Made by a program: the position numbers and the translations under genes
Shown: one piece after another, positions 7,964 through 15,513 of the stretch
How positions within the stretch are numbered: position 1 is the first letter of the stretch
Layout of the letters: the number at the start of each line of letters is the position of its first letter
Notes under the pieces: generated by a model
Database searches by the model: none
Told to the model about the DNA's origin: nothing
What the model saw: the letters and a program-made list of their open reading frames with translations, nothing else
NCBI GenBank assembly: GCA_014762645.1
Contig: JABURP010000076.1
Location: 1-55,422 of the forward strand
Length of the DNA stretch: 55,422 bases
DNA from: Crocinitomicaceae bacterium
GTDB lineage: Bacteria > Bacteroidota > Bacteroidia > Flavobacteriales_D > Crocinitomicaceae
Direction of reading: 5' to 3'

Positions 7964-9429
7964 AAGCTTGAGATAATATGGTTAGACACGATTTGTCCTG
8001 AAATTAGCGCGGGTGGAACACCGGGGCCCGGAACAGTGAGTTGACCGCAATAATTGAGATTTTCAAGTTTTGAGGTGATCTTTGGTTTAAGGTTTGCCGT
8101 TTGTCTTAGCGTATTTGCCAGACCGTAAGCGTTTCCCTTGAATGCATTGTAATCCGCTTTAAAATCGCGAATGCAATAATCCCTTTTGTATACAATGCTG
8201 CTAGAAATATCTTTACCCGTGTGTTTTCTAAGTCGATCCGTTATAATTTTCAGGTATTTATCTCTAATCTCCTGAGTGTCATCCAGGTCAGGAGCAACAG
8301 GTATCAGGACAAAGAGATTTTCGTGACCTTCCGGCGCAACAGTTTTATCCGTTTTTGAAGGTGCGCAGACATAAAACAAAGGAGACTCCGGCCAGGATTT
8401 TGAATCGTAAATACTCTTGCCATGGGCTATAAGGTCTTCATCAAAAAACAGGTTATGATGTTCTAGATTTGGAACATTTTCACGTATGCCCAGGTAATAA
8501 ATAAGACAACTTGGTGCCAATTTGCGTGAATCCCAGTAATCTTTGGTATACGTGCGGTATTGTTTCGGTAGTATATCCTGTTCAATGTGATGGTAATCGG
8601 CACTTACCACAACCTGTTTTGTAGGAACAATATCTGAGTTGATAACCAAAGAAGTAACCTTGCCGTCTTTACAGATCATCTCGGAAACCTCCGCATTAAA
8701 GTGAAATTTCACATTATTCTTGTCTGCAATTTGTTTTAATGCCTTGGCAATAGCACCCATTCCTCCTTCCGGATACCATGTGCCGAGTTTAAGGTCGGCG
8801 TAGTTCATCAACGTATAAAGTGAAGGTATTCGGTTGGGCATTTCACCGAGAAACAGAACAGGAAAATTCAGTAGTGTTTGTGCACGGAGTGAGGTAAAAC
8901 GGTTTGTTACGTCCTTATCTACCGATTTAAAAACATCTAATTTTAAGGCGCTTTTGAAAACTTCAAGATTGACGAGTTCGTTCCATTTCAATCCCGGCTT
9001 AAACAAAAATTTATCAACTGCTATTTCATACTTTGTCTGTGCATCCTTCAAAAAGAAATCCAACTTCTCACCACCATCCTGCTCAAATGAGTCGAAAAGT
9101 TGTTTCAAGTTTTCATAATCAACCGGAATTTCAGTAGGGTTATCTGCTTTCCAAAAAACTTTGTATGCTGGATTTAATCGCGTTAGTGAATAATAATCCT
9201 GTCGATTTTCTCCAAGATCTGCAAACATTTTATCAATGAGTTCAGGCATCCAGTACCAGGAAGGTCCCATATCAAAAGTGAATCCATCTTCCTGAAACAC
9301 TCTGCTTCTGCCACCAACCGCTTCATTTTTTTCATAGACATTCACATCATACCCGTTTTTTGACAGGTAACATGCGGCATATAAGCCTGAAAGTCCGGCG
9401 CCTATTATATCAACTGTTTTATCCTTCAT
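7960..9429 (-). CDS. crtI: Phytoene desaturase
   Basis: 489 residues. N-terminal FAD/NAD motif 'DIIGAGLSGLYAACYLSKNG' followed by 'VYEKNEAVGGRS', and the C-terminal CrtI signature 'YCGQLTVPGPGVPPALISG'. It converts phytoene to lycopene by stepwise desaturation. It is the first enzyme gene after the ECF sigma gene, overlapping that gene by 11 bases, and is followed by crtB through an ATGA overlap. The crtI-crtB pairing is the basis for calling this copy, rather than the one at 5203-6684, the phytoene desaturase. Confidence 0.93.
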   Translation of the reverse strand: MKDKTVDIIGAGLSGLYAACYLSKNGYDVNVYEKNEAVGGRSRVFQEDGFTFDMGPSWYWMPELIDKMFADLGENRQDYYSLTRLNPAYKVFWKADNPTEIPVDYENLKQLFDSFEQDGGEKLDFFLKDAQTKYEIAVDKFLFKPGLKWNELVNLEVFKSALKLDVFKSVDKDVTNRFTSLRAQTLLNFPVLFLGEMPNRIPSLYTLMNYADLKLGTWYPEGGMGAIAKALKQIADKNNVKFHFNAEVSEMICKDGKVTSLVINSDIVPTKQVVVSADYHHIEQDILPKQYRTYTKDYWDSRKLAPSCLIYYLGIRENVPNLEHHNLFFDEDLIAHGKSIYDSKSWPESPLFYVCAPSKTDKTVAPEGHENLFVLIPVAPDLDDTQEIRDKYLKIITDRLRKHTGKDISSSIVYKRDYCIRDFKADYNAFKGNAYGLANTLRQTANLKPKITSKLENLNYCGQLTVPGPGVPPALISGQIVSNHIISSL

Positions 9430-9913
9430 AAGACAATTGTTGAGCTAATATTTTTCTGCACTGGTGAATGCGACTTTTAACCGTACCGATCTTTAAGTTC
9501 AGTTCTTCCGCAATCTCATGATACTTATAGCCATCTACATGCATCATAAAGGGAATAGCAAAATCATCATTGATCTCCTGAATTAAATTTTCAATGTGCG
9601 AAGTCATTAGAATATCATCCGGTTTGTAATGGTCAGGAGATCCGGACACCACCTTATAATCTTCTGAATTGTAAGAAATAAGTTGGTTTGACTTTTTACG
9701 ATACGCGTTGATGAATGTATTTTTCATTATCACTTTTAACCATCCTTTTAAATTGGTGTTCGTTCGGAATTTGTCCCTGTTCATCAATGCTTTGAGGATG
9801 GTTTCCTGTGTCAGGTCCTTTGCCAAATCTTCGTCCCGTGTGTACTTTAAAGCAAACCTTGAAATGTAATCAGTGAGGCTTATGACCCTGGAATTAAATT
9901 CAAATGTTGTCAT
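9419..9913 (-). CDS. ECF-type RNA polymerase sigma factor heading the carotenoid operon
   Basis: 164 residues from the ATG chosen (an 18-codon upstream extension would read through the presumed promoter and operator). Sigma region 2 spans about 12-78 ('DEDLAKDLTQETILKALMNRDKF', 'LKGWLKVIMKNTFINAYRKK') and region 4 about 105-160 ('YHEIAEELNLKIGTVKSRIHQCRK'). No anti-sigma gene is adjacent. Its stop overlaps the crtI start by 11 bases, so it is co-translated with pigment enzymes; it may amplify expression of this operon or direct a wider photoprotection regulon. The promoter in front of it matches the housekeeping Bacteroidota consensus, so the operon can start without this sigma factor. Confidence 0.92.
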   Translation of the reverse strand: MTTFEFNSRVISLTDYISRFALKYTRDEDLAKDLTQETILKALMNRDKFRTNTNLKGWLKVIMKNTFINAYRKKSNQLISYNSEDYKVVSGSPDHYKPDDILMTSHIENLIQEINDDFAIPFMMHVDGYKYHEIAEELNLKIGTVKSRIHQCRKILAQQLSYEG

Positions 9914-9934
9914 GATAGCTTGTATTAAAATTAT

Positions 9935-9968
9935 TTTGTTTAACTTTTTTGCGTTTTCGTTAAACAAA
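9935..9968. promoter_or_regulatory. Operator candidate A of the carotenoid operon
   Basis: A perfect 10-base inverted repeat, TTTGTTTAAC and GTTAAACAAA, separated by 14 T-rich bases. It overlaps the -7 box and the expected transcription start of the sigma-crt operon, a position suited to repression. The same core with the same 14-base spacing recurs at 10000-10033. The CarH-like regulator encoded immediately upstream is the obvious candidate ligand; binding is inferred. Confidence 0.65.
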
Positions 9969-9997
9969 CATACAAACGAAAATACATCACTTCCAAA
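9965..9997 (-). promoter_or_regulatory. Promoter of the sigma-crt operon
   Basis: Read on the minus strand: TTTG (9997-9994) as the -33 element, 21 bases, then TATGTTTG (9972-9965) matching the Bacteroidota -7 consensus TAnnTTTG. The transcription start should lie near 9959, leaving a leader of about 45 bases to the sigma-factor ATG. Operator candidate A covers the -7 side and candidate B ends just upstream of the -33 box. Confidence 0.65.
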
Positions 9998-9999
9998 TT

Positions 10000-10033
10000 T
10001 TTGTTTAACTTTTTTTATTTTTTGTTAAACATT
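10000..10033. promoter_or_regulatory. Operator candidate B of the carotenoid operon
   Basis: GTTTAAC (10003-10009) and GTTAAAC (10024-10030), an inverted repeat with a 14-base T-rich spacer, the same design as candidate A and displaced from it by exactly 65 bases. Arms extend imperfectly outward. It lies just upstream of the -33 box, so the pair brackets the promoter, as expected for cooperative binding by an oligomeric repressor. Confidence 0.62.
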
Positions 10034-10107
10034 ATTTGGACAGAACAACCATATCGCCTTGAATTAGTGGTGATTAATAAGATATTTGCGGGATTGATTT
10101 TTTTGAA

Positions 10108-10974
10108 TTACAGGATGATATCCTCTAATTTTTGAATCTGATGAACTGATTTTGGGATAGATTTCTGGTATTTTGTAAGCTGCACCCCACCTATAAACAG
10201 ATTATTTAGGTCAAAGAATTCTCCTAAACTCTTGAAGAAGGCTTTGAGATTACTTTCAGACAATTCAGCAATAAGACTGGTGAAAAGATAGTCCGGTTTC
10301 ACTTCTTCCACGAAAGTTCGTAAATCTTTCATTGGAACAGTTTGCCCCAGATAATAGCAATCGTATCCGCGTTTTTTGAGCAGATAGTAATAGAAAAGAA
10401 GGCTAAGCTCGTGTTTTTCTTCTTCTTTTAAGAACAATACTACTTTCGCCTTTGCTTTGGTTTTAAACTTAAGGTCAAGTACCTTCACAATCATAAATTC
10501 CCTCAGAATATTAGAGAGAAAATGCTCGTGGGAGACTGATATAGCATCTACTTGCCAGAGCGTTCCTATTTTTTCGAGTAATGGAATTAATATATCGGTA
10601 AACAACTCCTCCATCCCATGCTTCTGTTCCAAATCGTTTAGCAATTGATGAATGGACTTATCATTTAACTCAAGTACGTATTCAATAAACCGGTTGACAT
10701 CATTTTGAGGAGCATGTTCGTCCTTGTGAAGCAGTTCCGAGGCTTTATCAAAAATCTCTTTTTCAGATAACTCGGCAATTTTAGAAATTTTAAGTCCGTT
10801 TGAATAAAGCAGATTAATATTGAGAATCTTCTTGAGGTCTTTATCCGAATAATAGCGAATATTCGTCTCCGTTCTTTTCGGCGTCAGTAACTGATACCGT
10901 TGTTCCCAGATTCTCAGGGTATGCGCCTTAATCTTGGTAAAATTTTCCAGATCTTTTATCGAGTATCTCGCCAT
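10108..10974 (-). CDS. carH: CarH/LitR-like MerR regulator with B12-binding photoreceptor domain
   Basis: 288 residues. A MerR-type DNA-binding domain (about 3-72: 'YSIKDLENFTKIKAHTLRIWEQRY') is followed by a four-helix B12-capping domain and a Rossmann B12-binding domain (about 175-288). The light-sensing W-x9-EH motif of CarH is intact (Trp140, Glu150, His151). The cobalamin-ligand motif ExHxxG is present as ExHxxS, with His188 available as lower axial ligand and Ser in place of Gly. In known CarH proteins, adenosylcobalamin in the dark stabilises a DNA-binding tetramer and light breaks it, derepressing carotenoid genes. It lies directly upstream of the sigma-crt operon and 15 bases downstream of a LytTR gene. 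A light-insensitive or apo mode, as in CarA, cannot be excluded. Confidence 0.88.
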   Translation of the reverse strand: MARYSIKDLENFTKIKAHTLRIWEQRYQLLTPKRTETNIRYYSDKDLKKILNINLLYSNGLKISKIAELSEKEIFDKASELLHKDEHAPQNDVNRFIEYVLELNDKSIHQLLNDLEQKHGMEELFTDILIPLLEKIGTLWQVDAISVSHEHFLSNILREFMIVKVLDLKFKTKAKAKVVLFLKEEEKHELSLLFYYYLLKKRGYDCYYLGQTVPMKDLRTFVEEVKPDYLFTSLIAELSESNLKAFFKSLGEFFDLNNLFIGGVQLTKYQKSIPKSVHQIQKLEDIIL

Positions 10975-10989
10975 ATATCCAAGAACGCG

Positions 10990-11901
10990 CTATAGTGAAT
11001 ATTGTTCAACAACCTGTTCCTCTTTACTCATTGCCCAGTCAAAATCAGCCAGTTTACTTCTGGAAACCGGAATAAGTTGTTCTGTATCTCTCAGTTTTAG
11101 TTGGTAGCCTTGTGCATTTCCGTTACTCTCTGCAATTTTATTCAGGTTCACCATAAAGGCTCGGTGCGTTCTGAAAATAAATGGATAATCTTCCAGTTGT
11201 TCAGTGAGATTATTCATTGTATTTCTTCTGATTTCCCGAACTTCTTCACCGTTTTCTAACCAATGGAATTCAACGTAATTTCCATCTGCCATTATAAATA
11301 ACAGTTTCTCAAGGTCGATTTCAATATCGTTATTTTTGGTGGCAGAGGTTAACTTCACAATAGCCGGCATTTCTACAATCACTTCTGCTTCCCGGTTATA
11401 AATACTTTTGTTATGAGCTTCTGATTTCTCAAGATTTCGCTTCAGTAATACGGTATAGTTGGTAAATGTTATCACCATTACGGGAAAGATACCAATAGCG
11501 TAGGTGTGCATAACATCATCCCTAATCGTCATCCAAATTGAATAATCACTTCTAGGGTGTATTTCTACAAACAGTCCTACTATGACATTGGCAATGCTTA
11601 TGGAAAGCAGTATGACATTCAGCATTAAAAACTCTCTGCCGATATTCCACTTTTGCTCATCAACAAAGCCTGGAAATAATACAATCATCATGGAACAGGT
11701 CAGATATGAAACAATTCCGCTTGTGATTGCATAAATAGAACAACACGTAAACACATTCAATTCTGAGACCGTCGTTATTCCGAAAGGTCTGAAAATAACA
11801 AGGAAAAGAAACACGAAAACCGTTACAAACACAGCTATTCGCAGCCTTGTGTTTTGTTCCTCCATGAGGAAAGGATATGGTTTCTTTAGCCAGTCAAACA
11901 T
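10990..11901 (-). CDS. Membrane-anchored LytTR-family transcription regulator
   Basis: 303 residues from the ATG (a TTG three codons upstream is less likely). Four hydrophobic helices lie in the first ~155 residues, then a linker, then a LytTR DNA-binding domain (about 195-295: 'LLFIMADGNYVEFHWLENGEEVREIRRNTMNNL', 'FIFRTHRAFMVNLNKI'). There is no receiver domain, so it is a one-component, membrane-tethered regulator. It is in operon with carH, 15 bases apart, which hints that a membrane or light-stress signal is read together with B12/light. Targets are not visible from the sequence. Confidence 0.85.
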   Translation of the reverse strand: MFDWLKKPYPFLMEEQNTRLRIAVFVTVFVFLFLVIFRPFGITTVSELNVFTCCSIYAITSGIVSYLTCSMMIVLFPGFVDEQKWNIGREFLMLNVILLSISIANVIVGLFVEIHPRSDYSIWMTIRDDVMHTYAIGIFPVMVITFTNYTVLLKRNLEKSEAHNKSIYNREAEVIVEMPAIVKLTSATKNNDIEIDLEKLLFIMADGNYVEFHWLENGEEVREIRRNTMNNLTEQLEDYPFIFRTHRAFMVNLNKIAESNGNAQGYQLKLRDTEQLIPVSRSKLADFDWAMSKEEQVVEQYSL

Positions 11902-11907
11902 TACAGA

Positions 11908-11938
11908 CAAAGATAAGAGGCTTTGTTAAACAGTCCAA
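11908..11938 (-). promoter_or_regulatory. Promoter of the LytTR-carH operon with an embedded operator half-site
   Basis: On the minus strand TTG (11938-11936), 20 bases, then TATCTTTG (11915-11908): a good Bacteroidota -33/-7 pair. The expected start of transcription falls within a few bases of the LytTR ATG, so the mRNA may be almost leaderless. The spacer contains TTTGTTAAAC on the plus strand (11922-11931), identical in core to one arm of the carotenoid-operon operators, which suggests autoregulation. Only one arm is present. Confidence 0.5.
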
Positions 11939-11964
11939 CTATCCGACCAATTGAGAGTTTTTTA

Positions 11965-11972
11965 TATTTTTG
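11965..11972 (+). promoter_or_regulatory. Candidate -7 box for gpsA
   Basis: TATTTTTG fits TAnnTTTG, about 48 bases before the gpsA ATG. No convincing -33 box lies at the right distance, so this is a weak call. Confidence 0.35.
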
Positions 11973-12020
11973 CAAGCCCCTTCGTCCGCCGAAGGAAAGA
12001 CGGAAGGTGCAGTAGAAATT

Positions 12021-13022
12021 ATGGCAGAAAACCACAAAAAGATAGGAGTAATTGGTGGTGGTAGTTGGGCTACGGCTTTGGTCAAAATCCTAACATCTCA
12101 GGACCATATCATCAATTGGTGGATGTATAACGAAGCTTCTGCCGAGCATCTGCTTAAATTCAAGCACAATCCCAAGTACATTCAATCCATAGAATTTGAT
12201 CTGGAAAAGTTATTCATCAGTACCGATCTGAAAGAAATTATTGAGCCGTCTGATATTTTAATTATAGCTACACCTTCTGCTTATTTGCATGGATTGTTTA
12301 CCGATTTTCCAAAAGATCTCTTGAAGGGGAAAATTATTTTCTCTGCAGTAAAAGGAATAATTCCGGAAGCTAACCTCATACCAGGCCAGTACTACCACAA
12401 TTATCTGGATGTACCTTACGACAATATTGGAATTATTTGTGGACCCTGTCATGCGGAAGAAGTAGCATTGGAAAGGCTCTCGTATCTTACCATTGCTGCG
12501 CAAGATGAAGAGATGGCAGAGTACATGGAAAGTCGCATTCAAAATCGATACATCAAAACAACAGTGTCAGATGACATATTTGGTGCTGAATACTCTGCTG
12601 TGTTAAAGAATGTTTATTCTATTGCCAGTGGAATTTGTTCCGGATTGGGATACGGCGATAATTTTCAATCCGTACTGGTTTCAAACGCCATTCAGGAAAT
12701 AGAAAATTTCATAGATGAAGTAAGTCCGATTCACCGGGATGTAAAATCTTCAGCTTACCTGGGTGATTTACTGGTTACGGCTTATTCAAAATTTTCACGA
12801 AACCGGACATTTGGTTATATGATAGGTAAAGGCTATTCCGTGAAGATTGCCCAGTTAGAAATGGACATGATTGCCGAAGGATATCACGCCACTAAATGTA
12901 TTATGGAGATTAATAAGGAGTATGGTGTTGAAATGCCTATCCTTGAAGCAGTGAACAACGTCATCTATGAACGAATATCTCCGTTTATAGAAATGCGAAT
13001 ACTGAGTGAAAAACTGAGTTAG
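12021..13022 (+). CDS. gpsA: Glycerol-3-phosphate dehydrogenase [NAD(P)+]
   Basis: 333 residues from the ATG chosen; a 17-codon TTG extension would overlap the -7 box. N-terminal nucleotide-binding 'IGVIGGGSWATALVKIL', 'FSAVKGIIPE' with the conserved Lys, 'ICGPCHAEEVA', the substrate-site Lys in 'AEYSAVLKNVYSIASGI', and the C-terminal 'GDLLVTAYSKFSRNRTFG', all as in GpsA. It reduces dihydroxyacetone phosphate to sn-glycerol 3-phosphate for phospholipid synthesis in the cytoplasm. It is monocistronic, divergent from the LytTR-carH operon. A perfect 8-base hairpin spans its stop codon. Confidence 0.95.
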   Translation: MAENHKKIGVIGGGSWATALVKILTSQDHIINWWMYNEASAEHLLKFKHNPKYIQSIEFDLEKLFISTDLKEIIEPSDILIIATPSAYLHGLFTDFPKDLLKGKIIFSAVKGIIPEANLIPGQYYHNYLDVPYDNIGIICGPCHAEEVALERLSYLTIAAQDEEMAEYMESRIQNRYIKTTVSDDIFGAEYSAVLKNVYSIASGICSGLGYGDNFQSVLVSNAIQEIENFIDEVSPIHRDVKSSAYLGDLLVTAYSKFSRNRTFGYMIGKGYSVKIAQLEMDMIAEGYHATKCIMEINKEYGVEMPILEAVNNVIYERISPFIEMRILSEKLS

Positions 13023-13036
13023 AATGTTATTCTAAC
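13018..13036. terminator. Hairpin over the gpsA stop codon
   Basis: GTTAGAAT, a 3-base loop, ATTCTAAC: a perfect 8-base stem that includes the TAG of gpsA. No U-tract follows, so it is at best a weak terminator or an mRNA-stabilising 3' hairpin between the convergent genes. Confidence 0.35.
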
Positions 13037-13105
13037 CTCCATTCACTTTTATCATCAACCTTTGCTAATACTACTTAGATAAGTTTTACTGCGAGGGAAC
13101 TAATT

Positions 13106-13639
13106 TTAGTTCGAGGCTTTGTCTTTGTTGGCGAGCACTTTATTGGCATTGTCCAAAAACTTAACTTCTTCTTTGCCTTTTACTGCTCCGCTTGGATAAC
13201 CTAGTTTTCCTAAAGCCGTTAAATTAAAGTGGTCCGTATCAGGATCTTTATCGGCAAAAAATATCCAAACGGTTGGATAACCAGTTACCTTGAATGCTTG
13301 TTGCAGTTCTCTGTTTTGTTTTGCCAATTCTTCCGGTAATTTCTTTTTTCTTGGAAAGTCTAACTCAAGTAATACCACTTCTTTTTGTGCCCATTCAATA
13401 AATGCGTCTTTAGCAAAGACTTCACGTTGAAGTTTGTGACACCATCCACACCAATCACTACCCGTGAAAAAACCAAAAATTGGTTTCCCGGATTCTTCTG
13501 AAATTTCATACGCCTTGTCCAGGTCAGTATACCAGGTTAATTTTTCATCATTCTCCTGTAATGATTGTGATTCAGACTTAAATGAAGCTGTTACCAGCCC
13601 TACTATTGCTATAAAAGTGATTATTACTGCTTTGTTCAT
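13106..13639 (-). CDS. Secreted thioredoxin-like protein (CxxC)
   Basis: 177 residues. An N-terminal hydrophobic stretch (about 4-19) acts as signal peptide. A thioredoxin fold follows with the active site Cys64-Gly-Trp-Cys67 in 'SDWCGWCHKL' and a cis-Pro at 122 ('GYPTVWIFF'). The 'GSDWCGWC' form is typical of the thioredoxin_7/DUF255-like periplasmic branch. Probable role: disulfide exchange or reduction outside the cytoplasm. No partner gene lies beside it; it is convergent with gpsA. Confidence 0.85.
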   Translation of the reverse strand: MNKAVIITFIAIVGLVTASFKSESQSLQENDEKLTWYTDLDKAYEISEESGKPIFGFFTGSDWCGWCHKLQREVFAKDAFIEWAQKEVVLLELDFPRKKKLPEELAKQNRELQQAFKVTGYPTVWIFFADKDPDTDHFNLTALGKLGYPSGAVKGKEEVKFLDNANKVLANKDKASN

Positions 13640-13808
13640 ACCTGTAAATTTACAAAAAATTACGCGTACATAGAAAACGCAAGGAATTGATGAAGGTGTG
13701 TTATAGGATTGTTAAATTCCAATAATCCCTCTATTATGTAGATTATGTTCAAAATCTTTTAGATGTTAAGAGTTGTAAGTAGCAAAATGCTGATATTAGC
13801 TAATAACC

Positions 13809-14405
13809 TTAGTGATGTTCCGGTGCCATTAGACCTGCTTTAATGGCAATATTCAGCGAATTCTCCCTGGGAGGAATTGGACAAAACCACCCTGTAGTAT
13901 ATGCGCAATAAGGGTTGTACGCCTTATTAAAGTCAAGAATTACCTCATCTCCAACAGGCATATCGAGGTCGATATACCGACCGCCACCATAGGATTCGTT
14001 GCCACTTGTGGCATCTGTAAAAGGAATAAAGAGGTAATTATCGTGTCCTTCTTTAGCTCTTTGGTAAGCAATCAAAACACACGAAGTATCTCTGATCTCA
14101 AAATGTAATTCGGCAAATCGAATGAAATTTTTAGCCGTTCCGGCAGATGTTGGCATTACAATAGTATCCGCATTTTCGATCAGCACCACACGTGCAGATA
14201 CCCTGTACTTCAAATCAACCGGATAAAATCTATGTGTTTTAAACTTGCGCCGCTCCTTTTTTTTCAGGGGAGATGTTTCCTTGTTGGAATAATGTTCGTT
14301 CAACTCATTCCTGAAATCCAGGATCTCCTGAATGATAGTGTCCTCGGTCTGTGCGTATCCACAAACCGAAGACAAGATCAAACAATACATTAAGCAACTA
14401 CGCAC
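13809..14405 (-). CDS. DUF1684 family protein, exported
   Basis: 198 residues. A short signal peptide ends near 'GYAQ'. The conserved DUF1684 core is evident: 'FIPFTDATSGNESYGGGRYIDLD', then 'FNKAYNPYCAYTTGWFCPIPPRENSLNIAIKAG'. The biochemical function of this family is not established to my knowledge. The GTG start lies only two bases after the stop of the upstream coiled-coil gene, so it ends the mlaE-mlaF-coiled-coil transcript; an ATG five codons later is an alternative with a less typical signal peptide. Confidence 0.8.
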   Translation of the reverse strand: MRSCLMYCLILSSVCGYAQTEDTIIQEILDFRNELNEHYSNKETSPLKKKERRKFKTHRFYPVDLKYRVSARVVLIENADTIVMPTSAGTAKNFIRFAELHFEIRDTSCVLIAYQRAKEGHDNYLFIPFTDATSGNESYGGGRYIDLDMPVGDEVILDFNKAYNPYCAYTTGWFCPIPPRENSLNIAIKAGLMAPEHH

Positions 14406-14407
14406 TG

Positions 14408-15502
14408 TTATTTCAATACAAAATTATCACTGCCGATCATTACGCCATCCGCATAAATTTGAGCAGTGTAGTTGCCTTTATCCAGGTCTTCAACCAATCG
14501 GTAGAACACACAAACGTCTGTGGCCTGATTTTGATAATTGATGGTTTTCTTATCAGAATAAAGAAGTGTTTGTCCTCCTTCTGTTTGAAAACTATTACTC
14601 TGACTCGAATTCAGAACTGTTCCTCCAGGAGTAATTATTCGCATGTAAACATTCTTGTTCCCCGGAGAGGCAATTGCATTGTCTCCTACGGTAAAGCAAG
14701 ACCTAACATGCGTACACCTGTTGGCTCGGTCTGTTTCTTTGTAAGATCCACTACTCTTCTCTTTAATTCCGGTAGTAGAAAAATCAAAGGCTACAAGCTT
14801 AGAACCTTTACTGACTTTTTCACTCAGTTGGTTCTTTTCTTCTGTTACATTCGTTAATTCAGATTGTGTGTTCTCAAGGTCGGTTAGTGTTTCTTCTAAA
14901 CTTTCAGTTAAGATTCCGTTGGCTACATTCAGTGAGTCAATGGTTCGGATGTAATCTTTCATAATAGATCTCAATACGTCCGTTTCTTTCTGAAGTTTAT
15001 AGACTTTACTCGCAAAGTAAGATTTATCGCTCTTGGCATCTTCCAGTTCCGTCATTAGCGTTTTAATCTTTTCTTTTTGCGCGTTGATACTGTCGTTCAT
15101 ATCCTCGTTGTCCACTTCCATCTTATTATACATGGCAAGCATATTTTCGAGGTTTTGCTTGACATTATCCCCAACTTCAAGTCCCTGGTCGTACATCATC
15201 TCATTTAGTTCATCAAGATCCATGGCCAGCTGGTCACGTTCATTTGAACAAGTATTGATGATTTTGTTTTTCTCCGATAGTTTCCACCCAAGGAAACCAC
15301 CAGCAATTAGCAGCATTAAAATGATGATGATATAAATACCGTCTCTCCTTTTTTTCTCCTTTGGCGGAGGCGGTGGTGGTGCTGCTTCATCTTTCTGTGA
15401 AGTATCTATGTACGTTCCTCCTCCTTCATCTTCTTCTTCACTACTATACATTCCTCCTTCTTCACCTTCATGGTTTTTTTCTTCTTCCTCTTCTTCGCTC
15501 AT
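14408..15502 (-). CDS. Single-pass periplasmic coiled-coil protein downstream of MlaEF
   Basis: 364 residues. The N-terminus is very acidic (a run of Glu and Gly) and then proline-rich ('AAPPPPPPKEKKRR'). One membrane helix follows (about 55-73), then a long coiled coil (about 80-230) rich in Glu, Leu, Asn and Lys, and a C-terminal beta domain (about 235-364: 'AFDFSTTGIKEKSSG', 'NKNVYMRIITPGGTVLNSS', 'YTAQIYADGVMIGSDNFVLK'). The basic residues before the helix suggest N-in topology. It starts 11 bases after mlaF, the position where many lipid-transport operons carry mlaD, but it has no MCE domain. No function is known to me; a link to lipid transport is inferred from context. Confidence 0.75.
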   Translation of the reverse strand: MSEEEEEEKNHEGEEGGMYSSEEEDEGGGTYIDTSQKDEAAPPPPPPKEKKRRDGIYIIIILMLLIAGGFLGWKLSEKNKIINTCSNERDQLAMDLDELNEMMYDQGLEVGDNVKQNLENMLAMYNKMEVDNEDMNDSINAQKEKIKTLMTELEDAKSDKSYFASKVYKLQKETDVLRSIMKDYIRTIDSLNVANGILTESLEETLTDLENTQSELTNVTEEKNQLSEKVSKGSKLVAFDFSTTGIKEKSSGSYKETDRANRCTHVRSCFTVGDNAIASPGNKNVYMRIITPGGTVLNSSQSNSFQTEGGQTLLYSDKKTINYQNQATDVCVFYRLVEDLDKGNYTAQIYADGVMIGSDNFVLK

Positions 15503-15513
15503 AATAATGGGTT

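Noticed and set aside
11922-11931. A complete third carotenoid-type operator upstream of LytTR-carH
   Set aside because: No second GTTTAAC arm is found 14 bases away on either side; only a half-site can be claimed.
14351-14857. 168-codon plus-strand frame opposite the coiled-coil gene
   Set aside because: It is antisense to a well-formed coding region with a clear operon position, has a cysteine/serine-rich shadow composition and no recognisable domain.
14408-15502. Calling the coiled-coil protein MlaD
   Set aside because: The MCE domain pattern is absent; only position and topology resemble MlaD.
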